Source of the DNA: M3007 sp041736625
GTDB taxonomy: Bacteria; Bacteroidota; Bacteroidia; Chitinophagales; Saprospiraceae
Direction: 5' to 3'
Length of the DNA stretch: 64,000 nucleotides
Assembly: GCA_041736625.1 (NCBI GenBank)
Contig: JBGSTG010000057.1
Span: 5,165 to 69,164, forward strand
The notes beneath the pieces were generated by a model. That model saw only the letters and a list, made by a program, of their open reading frames with translations, was not told where the DNA came from and did no database searches. Below, piece after piece: positions 1 to 8,300 of this stretch. Position numbers and translations under genes: made by a program. Positions within the stretch are counted from its first letter, which is position 1; each line of letters starts with the position of its first letter.

Positions 1-2097
1 GAGGCTTTCAAAGATGCGTTGCTGATAGCCGACAACCGCAAGGATGCCCCGCTCAACGTGTTCACTGACCGCAGCCATACGACGCTGCAAGAGTTCGAAG
101 TCAAGCGCGAAAAAATCCGCCGTTTGGAGGCGGTGGCCGCCGATTTCAGCAACTTCAAACTGCTTAACCAAAATTTTAATGCCTTCCGCGAACGCTGCGG
201 CGCGCTTAAGGTCAATTTTTTAGAAAACTACAAAAAGGCCCACCCCAGCTTGCGCGACGAAACCAAGGACGATGGACTGCTCGCCATCCAAATCCGCACC
301 TTGCAAACGCAGATTGACAGCACTTTGAGCCATGAAAAGGACAAAATGGTGGCCGACAGCGCACTGCTCGTAAAAGAGGTCGAAGACCAAAAACAGGAGG
401 CCAACATGTATCAAAAAGAACTGGACGACACCTTTTTGTACAGACAAGGCCAATTAGGTTATGGTGAATTGGAAGCCGAAATAGAACAGCTAAAAAAAGA
501 ACGCGACCACTTGACCGCTATACTCAGCCAAATTAGCCGCCCTACCGTCACCGAGCAATCAGTGCGGCAAAAAATCAAAGATCTGGATGAGGGTATCGAG
601 CAACTGAGCAGCAAAATTGCCCGCTTCGACTCTCTTGCGCAGCACCACCTTGCACAAGACCCCGAACTGCGCCGACGGCTCTCGGCCTACCTCCACCCGA
701 ATGTGCTGAACCTCGACAAATCGCTCATCCAACGAATCGTAACACGGATAGACTCGGTGCTGACGGTGTTCGACGGAGCGATAGATGTATCGGCCCTCCC
801 ACCCGCGTCGCTCGAAACCCTCGAAGACCTCAAGACCCGCCTTCCACAGGCCAAAGCCGAATTGGAGGAACAGGAAACCCTGTTAGACGCGATTGCAAAA
901 CAGCAGCAAAAGGAGCAGAAAAGGCGCGAAATCGAAGCTCAGTTGAAAGTAAAAGAAGCCTTTTTTGAAAAAGTGCTGCGACGTCCCACTACCGAGCGAC
1001 TGCTCGGCGAGACCCGGGAGCAAATCGAAGAACTTACCTCAAAAATCACAGCCAAGTTGGACGAGATTTCGAAAAAAGAGCATGAAATGATGGTCAAACG
1101 GGCCGAAAAAGAGCGATTGGACAACGACCTGCGCGAAAAACACCAACTGCTTAGCCAATACGAAAACTGGTACCGCGACCTGAAAAACCGCACCGACGTG
1201 TTCGTCACCGACGAGGTGCCGCCCGACGAACGCCCCCTCAAGGAGCTCATAGCCGACTTCCAAAAAGGGTACAGCGACATGACCAATCTGCGCGAAAAAC
1301 GCAATGAACAATTCAACTACCTGCTCCGCAAACTCAGCAAAGACAGCAATGACATCAACTCCTTCGTCGGCGAAGTGCAGGAGGAAATGGACACCCTGCC
1401 CGACCAGCAAAAAGCCCTCGACGGTCTGTTCGATTTGGCGTTCGACAGCTTCGTGAACCCCGTCAAAGCCTTCCGCCTGGAGTACCAGAACTTCAAAGCC
1501 TACGTCCAGAAATTCAGCCAGAGCCTCTCCAAGTATCCTGTCTCCAACATCCGAAAAATATCCATCCACACCCGTGACAATACCGAACTCTTGCGCGAAC
1601 TGGATCTCATCCATAACGTTGAGCGCGACTCGTTGTGGCGTGCCTCCGCCGCCAGCGAGGAGGGCATTCAGATGATGCGCAAGAAGTTTGATGAGAACCG
1701 AGCCATCTACTTTGAACAGATGTTCGATCTCGAATTGGAAATAGAAATGGATGGCGACCGTAAAAAAACCGTCCGCTTGGACAAACAGGTAGAATCCCAA
1801 GGCACCGATGCGGTGCTCAAACTTTTCCTGTTCCTTTCTGTCATCCGTCAACTGGCTGATTCTGGGCCCAATAACAAAATTGCCATCTACTTTGACGAAC
1901 TTGGACGCATCGGGCCCAAAAATATCTCTCAGGTTATCCAATTTTGCCGCGACAACAATTTCATCCCGATTTTCGCTGCACCTACCGACATCGAGGGCAT
2001 AGAAAAATACTACACCATCAAGCCCTCCACTCGGCACAAGCAAGGCATCGTGCTGGATGAGCGCCATGTCAAAACAGCCCGTTACAAAAATGCGTAG
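1..2097 (+). CDS. SMC-like ATPase of a Wadjet/MksB-type condensin, C-terminal part (partial)
   Basis: The reading frame is open from the first base, so the start and the Walker A half of the ATPase lie outside the window. What remains (about 698 residues) is mostly heptad-rich coiled coil. Near the C terminus come an ABC-type signature-like stretch (around 1794-1821, SQGTDAVLKLF) and a Walker B motif, KIAIYFDE, with the Asp-Glu pair encoded at 1894-1899, followed by a D-loop-like segment. This is the architecture of MukB/MksB/JetC ATPases, which load on DNA with a kleisin and KITE subunits. The 3' end overlaps the next gene by 41 bases, pointing to translational coupling. The three following genes fit the Toprim, kleisin and KITE partners, which strongly supports the family call. 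Whether it serves plasmid defence (Wadjet) or chromosome organisation (Mks) cannot be told from sequence alone. Confidence 0.8.
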   Translation, partial: EAFKDALLIADNRKDAPLNVFTDRSHTTLQEFEVKREKIRRLEAVAADFSNFKLLNQNFNAFRERCGALKVNFLENYKKAHPSLRDETKDDGLLAIQIRTLQTQIDSTLSHEKDKMVADSALLVKEVEDQKQEANMYQKELDDTFLYRQGQLGYGELEAEIEQLKKERDHLTAILSQISRPTVTEQSVRQKIKDLDEGIEQLSSKIARFDSLAQHHLAQDPELRRRLSAYLHPNVLNLDKSLIQRIVTRIDSVLTVFDGAIDVSALPPASLETLEDLKTRLPQAKAELEEQETLLDAIAKQQQKEQKRREIEAQLKVKEAFFEKVLRRPTTERLLGETREQIEELTSKITAKLDEISKKEHEMMVKRAEKERLDNDLREKHQLLSQYENWYRDLKNRTDVFVTDEVPPDERPLKELIADFQKGYSDMTNLREKRNEQFNYLLRKLSKDSNDINSFVGEVQEEMDTLPDQQKALDGLFDLAFDSFVNPVKAFRLEYQNFKAYVQKFSQSLSKYPVSNIRKISIHTRDNTELLRELDLIHNVERDSLWRASAASEEGIQMMRKKFDENRAIYFEQMFDLELEIEMDGDRKKTVRLDKQVESQGTDAVLKLFLFLSVIRQLADSGPNNKIAIYFDELGRIGPKNISQVIQFCRDNNFIPIFAAPTDIEGIEKYYTIKPSTRHKQGIVLDERHVKTARYKNA

Positions 2098-2896
2098 CCC
2101 GACTTTCAAAAAATCTATGCTCAAACTCCTGGAGGTAGACACCATTCCTCACAGTAAACTTCCAATGGCCGTCCTGCAAAGTCCTGATTGGGAGAACTGG
2201 CTGACTGCTGGTCTCATTGAACTGGAACGGAGCGGCCGCAATAGGACATACAAAGTGCTAGACCGAGATGCACTCCGAACCATTTTTCACCAAAAATTTC
2301 CCGGTGAAGCCAACAACGACGGCTCGGCGGTAGACAATGTGCGAGCCTTTGGCGACTCCAAAGCCCGCGCCCGAGTTAGTCAGGGCGTATGTTTCCTGCG
2401 CGGCTGGCAGCCGGTATCACTGAATGGCTACACGGTGGATTTGGGCGAGGCAACCCGACAGTTCGGGCTGTTTGCTGCCGTGCTGAGCAGCCTGCATGCC
2501 GACCGAATATGCCTCGTAGAAAACCTCGACAGCTTTCTGCGAGCAGAAAAAGTGCTCGGCACCGATTGGCTGCTCTTACATACCTACGGGCGCATCGGCA
2601 ATGAGTGGTTGCAAAAGATAGGCTGCCGCGAAATGCTTGTGTTTTCGGACTACGATTTTGTGGGTTTAGATGAGTTTTTACGGGCACAAGAGGCCTTCCC
2701 GGAGGCGCAATTTTTTATGCCTGAACAATATGAGGCACTGTGGGTCAAATATGCCAAACCAATCAAAAAGCGCGACGACGGCGGGCAACTCGCCACCCGT
2801 AGGGTCAGCGAAAGCAAACATCCGATAGTCGTCGCCATCCGCGAACAACTGCTCCGGACGGGCAAATTTTTGGAACAACAAGCCCTTTTTATCTAA
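2057..2896 (+). CDS. JetD/MksG-like Toprim nuclease subunit
   Basis: A 279-residue protein with the pattern of the DUF2220/JetD C-terminal Toprim fold. E155 lies in LVENLDSFL, a glycine-rich turn in YGRIGNEW follows (about 177-184), and an acidic pair sits in FSDYDFVGLDEF (D198, D200). In Wadjet systems this subunit cleaves DNA after the SMC motor has sensed a closed circular plasmid. The N-terminal 100 residues probably form the winged-helix arm domain. It overlaps the SMC gene by 41 bases and ends 9 bases before the kleisin gene. In-frame ATG codons at 2066 and 2090 are alternative starts. It is shorter than typical JetD proteins (roughly 350-400 residues from memory), so the arm may be reduced. 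Assignment rests on motifs and context. Confidence 0.75.
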   Translation: MSAMSKQPVTKMRSPTFKKSMLKLLEVDTIPHSKLPMAVLQSPDWENWLTAGLIELERSGRNRTYKVLDRDALRTIFHQKFPGEANNDGSAVDNVRAFGDSKARARVSQGVCFLRGWQPVSLNGYTVDLGEATRQFGLFAAVLSSLHADRICLVENLDSFLRAEKVLGTDWLLLHTYGRIGNEWLQKIGCREMLVFSDYDFVGLDEFLRAQEAFPEAQFFMPEQYEALWVKYAKPIKKRDDGGQLATRRVSESKHPIVVAIREQLLRTGKFLEQQALFI

Positions 2897-2905
2897 AAAA
2901 TTACC

Positions 2906-4132
2906 ATGTACCGAGCGGTCACTCCAGACGAAATCCTGCGCTTTATATCCAAAAACCTGACGGGGTTGCGGGCACTGTTTGACGCAAGCCGTCGGCAGGG
3001 ATATGTGCTGGAACTGGATGTTTTTCAAAAAATCTGCTCCGAAAACGAACTTGACCTGGGCGACCTGCTGCGGGTCAAATTTGTAAAACAACAGCCTACG
3101 CAGGACTACAAACTGCGCAAGCAGTACACTGACTTTTTGGAGTTCATCTTCGAGTCAGCGGCGCTCAATCTACCCGACCGTTTTAAATTTCATGCAGAGG
3201 CCATCCGAGCCCAGTTCAATAATTTGCAACAAGCGTTGGAACCTGCCAGGTTGCCCGACCACATCACCACCCTGCAAAATCAGTTGGATGATTTCCTGAC
3301 CGAAATAGACACCCAGACCCTTCAATTGCTCCGCGATACAGAAACCCTCAAAGCTGGCAGCGAACACGAATCCAGTTTACAGGAGCGCATCGCCACCGCC
3401 AGCCGCTGGCTCGATTCGTTCGTCCACCCGCTATCGCAAGTGCTGCAAGCCCAATCACCCGACGCCGTGATGGCACAACTGCACCGCATCAACACCTACG
3501 CCCACAATAAAAGCCTGTTTGAAAATGACCCAGGGTTGGCGCGGCAGTTCCGTCATCTGTACGGAGAAGCGATGCGCGTGGGCGAAGAACTAACCCGGCT
3601 CAGCAACCAAATCGTGCGCGAACTGATGCCCATGCTGGAACGAATCCGCACCTCATCCAAAATTATGGCGGGTTTTTATCATCTGCTTGAAGCAGTGCGG
3701 CAAAATCAAGAGCCAAATTTGCCTTTTTACGGCTTGCTCAGCCGCCGCAACCGCAAGGTGTACTCAACTGAGTCGGAGTGGAAAGCCCGCACAGAACTAT
3801 TGCTCGACAACTTTTTCGTTGAACCAGAGCGATTTGTGGAGGAAGAACTGGAAGCCGACGATGACTGGCTACCCGATACCAACCATTTCAAACGCAGCCT
3901 CAACGCCAGCCTCCCGGTAGATGATTTCTACAACTGGTGCTACAACTTTTTAAAAACCGAAACACCCAATGTGACGCTCCACAAGTTTTTCTCCGTCTCC
4001 AAACTACTCCTGGACACCGATTTTGAAGCAGATTTTCTGGAAAATTCGCTACGCTTTGACCTCGAATTGGAAGACGCTACGCTTTCACTCCCCAAAATAA
4101 AACTCTATCACCATGCACAGTTATCCACCTGA
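2906..4132 (+). CDS. JetA/MksF-like kleisin subunit
   Basis: A 408-residue, largely alpha-helical protein without signal peptide or membrane segment. Long amphipathic helices fill the middle (about 95-270), with compact ends that could be the winged-helix domains of a kleisin. Sequence alone is not diagnostic; the call comes from position between the Toprim gene and the small KITE-like gene, from size, and from the helical layout of MukF/JetA proteins, which bridge the SMC heads and recruit KITE dimers. Its 3' end overlaps the next gene by 20 bases, as expected for subunits made in fixed ratio. An unrelated helical protein cannot be fully excluded without a profile search. Confidence 0.65.
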   Translation: MYRAVTPDEILRFISKNLTGLRALFDASRRQGYVLELDVFQKICSENELDLGDLLRVKFVKQQPTQDYKLRKQYTDFLEFIFESAALNLPDRFKFHAEAIRAQFNNLQQALEPARLPDHITTLQNQLDDFLTEIDTQTLQLLRDTETLKAGSEHESSLQERIATASRWLDSFVHPLSQVLQAQSPDAVMAQLHRINTYAHNKSLFENDPGLARQFRHLYGEAMRVGEELTRLSNQIVRELMPMLERIRTSSKIMAGFYHLLEAVRQNQEPNLPFYGLLSRRNRKVYSTESEWKARTELLLDNFFVEPERFVEEELEADDDWLPDTNHFKRSLNASLPVDDFYNWCYNFLKTETPNVTLHKFFSVSKLLLDTDFEADFLENSLRFDLELEDATLSLPKIKLYHHAQLST

Positions 4133-4661
4133 ACACCGAGATATCGTAAACGCGCTTACGAACGGGCAGTTCATACTTTATACCCAGCCGTACTTTGCCG
4201 TAGTAGAGCAAAATGAATCCTTTTATCGCGATTTTTTCAAAAACAGCTTTGATTTTGACCTGCACCTACGCAGCGAAGGCTATATCTTCTTATCGTGGGA
4301 TGAATCTACCGAAAAAGACAGTCGTAATTTTTTGATTTTTCTGGCGGTATTCTGCCGAGAATTGAGCATAAATGGCCGTGACTTTAAAGAGGATTTTGAG
4401 TTGAAAAAATTTCAACTGGACGAGGTCAGGCAATTGCTTGAAAAATCCAGCAAAAGAGATTTGGTAGAGCATATTTTGACGGATGGCGGCATCTCTAAAT
4501 TGCTCAATGATTGGTCCAAACGCAAAGTCGTAGAGTTTACAAACACTCAACAAACACAATTCAAGTTTACGAAGGCGGTAAACTTGTTTTTTGAATACGC
4601 TATGGAATTAGCGGATCGGCGTATTAACCCTGCATTGGAAAGTCCTACTGACGAAGGGTGA
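4113..4661 (+). CDS. JetB/MksE-like KITE subunit
   Basis: A 182-residue soluble protein whose start lies 20 bases inside the preceding kleisin gene. Size, charge and likely winged-helix content fit the MukE/JetB class that binds the kleisin linker. The segment around DFFKNSFDFDLHLRSEGYIFLS resembles the beta-wing region of such proteins, but this is inference. The gene is visibly more AT-rich than the metabolic genes downstream of 9.6 kb, in keeping with an accessory operon. It is followed after only 4 bases by the pentapeptide-repeat gene. Confidence 0.65.
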   Translation: MHSYPPEHRDIVNALTNGQFILYTQPYFAVVEQNESFYRDFFKNSFDFDLHLRSEGYIFLSWDESTEKDSRNFLIFLAVFCRELSINGRDFKEDFELKKFQLDEVRQLLEKSSKRDLVEHILTDGGISKLLNDWSKRKVVEFTNTQQTQFKFTKAVNLFFEYAMELADRRINPALESPTDEG

Positions 4662-4665
4662 CGGA

Positions 4666-5127
4666 TTGCTGAAAATGGCCGCCCAATCGGCATTTGAATC
4701 CCCGGCTTTCCATAAGACCCTTTGCGAAAATAAATTTGGCTCATGTTCCCAAGTGTCTGATAGTGCCGGGGTGACTGTCAGTCATGCGAATTTAGAGCAT
4801 GCTGATTTGAGCGGGGCAATTTTGAGCAGGGCGAATTTGACCGGGGCGAAAATGAAAAATGTTCTCTTTCATTATAACCAGGAATTGAGTGGGACTAATT
4901 TGAAAGGGGTGGATTTAAGGGAGGTGAATCTGTTCCAAGCGAATTTGAGCGGGGTGAGTTTGAGCAGGGCGAGTTTTAGCAGGGTAAATTTGAGCGAGGT
5001 GGTGAATATTTACTTAGAACAACTTCGAAAGGTAAAAACCCTCTATGATTGCATAAACCTTTATGACTCCCAATCAATCCCCCTCAACCAAACCCACCCT
5101 CATTTATTCAAGCCGCCCAAAGACTAA
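4666..5127 (+). CDS. Pentapeptide-repeat protein
   Basis: About 14 consecutive pentapeptides of the A(N/D)Lxx type run from roughly residue 39 to 110 (for example ANLEH, ADLSG, ANLTG, ANLSG, VNLSE), which predicts a right-handed quadrilateral beta-helix. Flanks of about 38 and 43 residues lack recognisable motifs. The frame begins with TTG at 4666, and the first ATG is at 4675. It follows the KITE gene by 4 bases and is probably in the same transcript. Known family members include the DNA-mimicking gyrase inhibitors/protectors Qnr and MfpA, but most family members have unknown roles. A self-protection or accessory role for the SMC system is speculation. The rod is shorter than in Qnr-like proteins and could be a truncated gene. 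Confidence 0.7.
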   Translation: MLKMAAQSAFESPAFHKTLCENKFGSCSQVSDSAGVTVSHANLEHADLSGAILSRANLTGAKMKNVLFHYNQELSGTNLKGVDLREVNLFQANLSGVSLSRASFSRVNLSEVVNIYLEQLRKVKTLYDCINLYDSQSIPLNQTHPHLFKPPKD

Positions 5128-5303
5128 AATACGGCCAAAATGGGGGAATTTTACCAAATATGTACACCATTTGTACCCAATTTTCATAAGTATTTGAAAA
5201 TCAATACATATTATTTTTTGTATTGGAAAGTAAACTCTATTTTTATAGAACACCCCAACAGAAAACCATCCGGCACGCGCCGCCAAGGTGGTTTACAAAC
5301 AAA
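5128..5303. other. AT-rich intergenic stretch
   Basis: An AT-rich spacer of about 175 bases separates the pentapeptide gene from the terminator of the adhesin gene. No credible gene or promoter box was seen. It contains short CAAAT/ATTTG inverted pairs of doubtful meaning. Confidence 0.5.
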
Positions 5304-5341
5304 AACCGGCGATTCTTTCCTGCTGGAAAGAGCCGCCGGTT
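5304..5341 (-). terminator. Hairpin terminator of the adhesin gene
   Basis: A two-part stem, AACCGGCG/CGCCGGTT outside and TCTTTCC/GGAAAGA inside with loop TGCT, lies 28 bases beyond the stop codon of the minus-strand gene. On the minus strand it is followed by TTTTTGTTTG, as expected for a rho-independent terminator. Confidence 0.75.
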
Positions 5342-5369
5342 CTGTCGATTCCTGGGGAATCACCGAACG

Positions 5370-8300
5370 TTAGTCCATTTTCACCACTTTCGAGGTCCAC
5401 ATTTGCTTGCCGGCGGCGAGGCAGACCACCGCGTATGCGCCTGCGGGCAGGCGTCCCAGGTCAAGCGTCAGCTCCTGGCCGGCGTTGCCGAACTGCTGCA
5501 GGGCCGTCCGGCCGAGGGCGTCGATCAGCAGAATGTCATACACCTGCCTGGGCGCCTCGGTGAAGCGGATATTTAGCAGGCCGACGGTCGGGTTGGGGGT
5601 GAGCGTCACCTGGCGGTCTTCCGCCAGGTAGGTCGTGCGGCTCAGCAGATCCACCTCGTACGTTTCAGTGGCCACGAGGCACCCGCTATTGTCGAAAACC
5701 GAAACGGTATACATACCTGCCGGCAGACCGGAGACATCTTCGGTGTTGGCCACCACGTTGGCGCCGGCGGTCCAAACAAAGTTGTAGGGCGCGTTTGCGC
5801 CGATTACGCTGATGTCGATGGCGCCGGCGCCCGTGCCGCCCAGGTCGGGGGTCAGGGACTCCAGCACGAGGTCGGCGTCGGGGGCCACCTCCACCACAAA
5901 CGAGCACTCGGTCTGGTTGCCCGCGGCATCGCGCGCCGTCCAGGTGTTCACTGTTACGCCAGTGGGGAAGGCCGAACCGGAAGGAAGCCCCTGGGTGAGG
6001 GTGAGCGAAGCCACGCTGCAGTTGTCGGTCGCCTGCGGGGTGTCGAACACCACGACGTTGTCGGCCGGGCAGCGCAGCTGGTCGGCCGGGCAGGCAACAG
6101 CGGGCGCTTCGGCGTCGGTGGTTGCCATATTAACCGGGATGACGAAGGCGGACGCACAGCCGTCGGCGTTGGTCAGCGTCAGTGCGTATTCGGCGTTATT
6201 GGGCGCCTCCGTAAAGGGCAGGGTGCTGCCGTCGGGCCAGGCATAGCCGCTGTAAAAACCGTCTACCATGATGCGCACGCGGTTGTCGCACAGGCCTACC
6301 TGGAGGATGACGGGTTGGGCGACCGTGCTTTCGGCCACCACAGCCGTTTGCTCGTCCGTGCAGCCGTTGGCATCCGTGGCGGTCAGGGTGTAGGCGCCGC
6401 CGGCGCTGATGGTGCGGGAGGGGCCGGCTACACCGTCGGACCATTGGTAATCTGCGAAGCCGGCGCCCGCGGTCAGCTCGGCAGTCGTGCCGGAGCAGAG
6501 CAGGGCAGGGGCGTCAAACGCAAGCGTGCGTACCTCGGGCACCGTTACCGACAGGGCGGCCGAACCTGTGCATCCCTTGCCGTCGCTCACCGTAACAGCG
6601 TAAGTGCCCGAGGCGGTCACGGCCTGAGCGGTCGTGGTCACGCCGTTGGACCAGGTGTAGGAGGCAAAACCCATGCCTGCGTCGAGCGTAAGCACGCCGT
6701 CGCAAGCGTAGGGACGCATCGTAACGGAGGGCGTCAGGGTGTCGCCCACCACCAGTTCAACCGTGGTTTCGGCGCGGCAGCCGGCGGCGTTGGTGGCGGT
6801 CACGGCGTACACGCCGGCAACGGAGGCGTCGATGGCCGGACCCGTTTCGCCGGTCGACCAGCGGATGGACGTCCAGTTGCCAAAGACCGTAAATGTGGTG
6901 CCGCCGCCTTTGCAGATGTTGCGGGCGCCGCGCACAATGATGGGGTCCAGCGGGAGCACGTCCACCGTTTGCGTCGCCTCGGCGGTGCAACCGTTGTTAT
7001 CGGTGGCCACCACCGTGTACGCGCCGGCGCTGCCGACCTGTATGTTTTCGGTTTGTTCGCCATTGGACCAGGTGTACGCGCTGAATCCGGGCGTAGCGTT
7101 GAGCACCGTGCTTTCTCCCGGGCAGAGGGCACCGGCGCCGGCGATGGCCACTTCCGGCAGGGAGGGCACATCCACGGTGATCGATGCGGTTTGGGTGCAG
7201 CCGTCGGTGTTGCTCACCGTCACGCTGTAGTCGCCGGAGGCGTTAACGGTGACCGATGGCGTTTGATAGCCATTGGACCAGGTGTAGGCAGCAAATACAT
7301 CGTTGCCGACCTGCAGGGTGCGGGTAGCGTCGCAGGCGTAGGGCAACGCGTCGAGCGAAACGTCGGGCATGCTGGAAGCAGCCAACTGAACAGTTGCCGT
7401 GGACACGCAGCCCAGGGTATCCCAGGCTTCCACCGTGTAGGCGCCGGGCTGCACGGTGCTGATGCCGGCAAGGGTGTCGCCGGTGCTCCAGGCGTAGCGG
7501 GCAAACCCGGGCGTAGCGCTCAGACTCACCGGAGTGGCCGGATTGTTTTCACAGAAAGCCCCCTGGCGCTCGATGGCAACGGCCTGCCATACCGGTACAT
7601 TCAAGGCTGCGGTATCGCCGCTGATGCAGCCGTCTTTGGAGGTGATGCGCACGGCGTAGTTGCCGGACTGGTTTACCGAAAGGTTCTGGAGCGTATCACC
7701 GGTACTCCAGGCGAAGGCGGACAGGCTGTCGGGGCGAATGCGGAGGGTCATGCGGCCGTCGCAGGCGTAGGGCAGCATTTGAATCTTGTTGTTGTCAACC
7801 GCCTTGGAGGGCACGCTGACGATTCCTTTGGCGCCGCAGCCCAGGTTGTCTGACACGGTAACCTGATAGGTTCCGGGGCGGGTGACAGCGGTTTGCGGTT
7901 TGTTTTCGCCGTTCGACCATTTATACGAAACGATGTTGTTGCCCGAGGCGGTGAGGCGGGCGGTATCGCCGGGGCAAATGGGTCCGCTTTGGGACAGGGT
8001 GAGCCCCAGTGACTTGGCCTGCACCGTGTATTTGGCCGTTCCGGTGCAGCCGAACTGGTTGGTGACGGTCACAAAGTAGTCGCCAGGCTCCAGTGCATTG
8101 ATCTGACGGGTGGTGCCGCCGCTCGACCATTCGTACTGGTTAAAGGACTGCACTACGCTCAGCGGCACCGTGTCGCCCAGGCACATGGTGGAAACGCCGG
8201 AAATATTAACACTGAAGGCGCTGCCATCAATTACCAACTGGTTGTCGACGCCCGTGCATCCCTGGTTGTTGGTCACCGTGACCGCGTAGGTACCGGGCTG

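Noticed and set aside
4666..5127. Pentapeptide gene considered as an immunity factor of known type
   Set aside because: The repeat rod is short and no Qnr/MfpA-specific features were seen, so no specific function is assigned.
6315..7853. Long plus-strand open frame inside the adhesin gene
   Set aside because: Antisense shadow; the repetitive composition reflects the adhesin modules.
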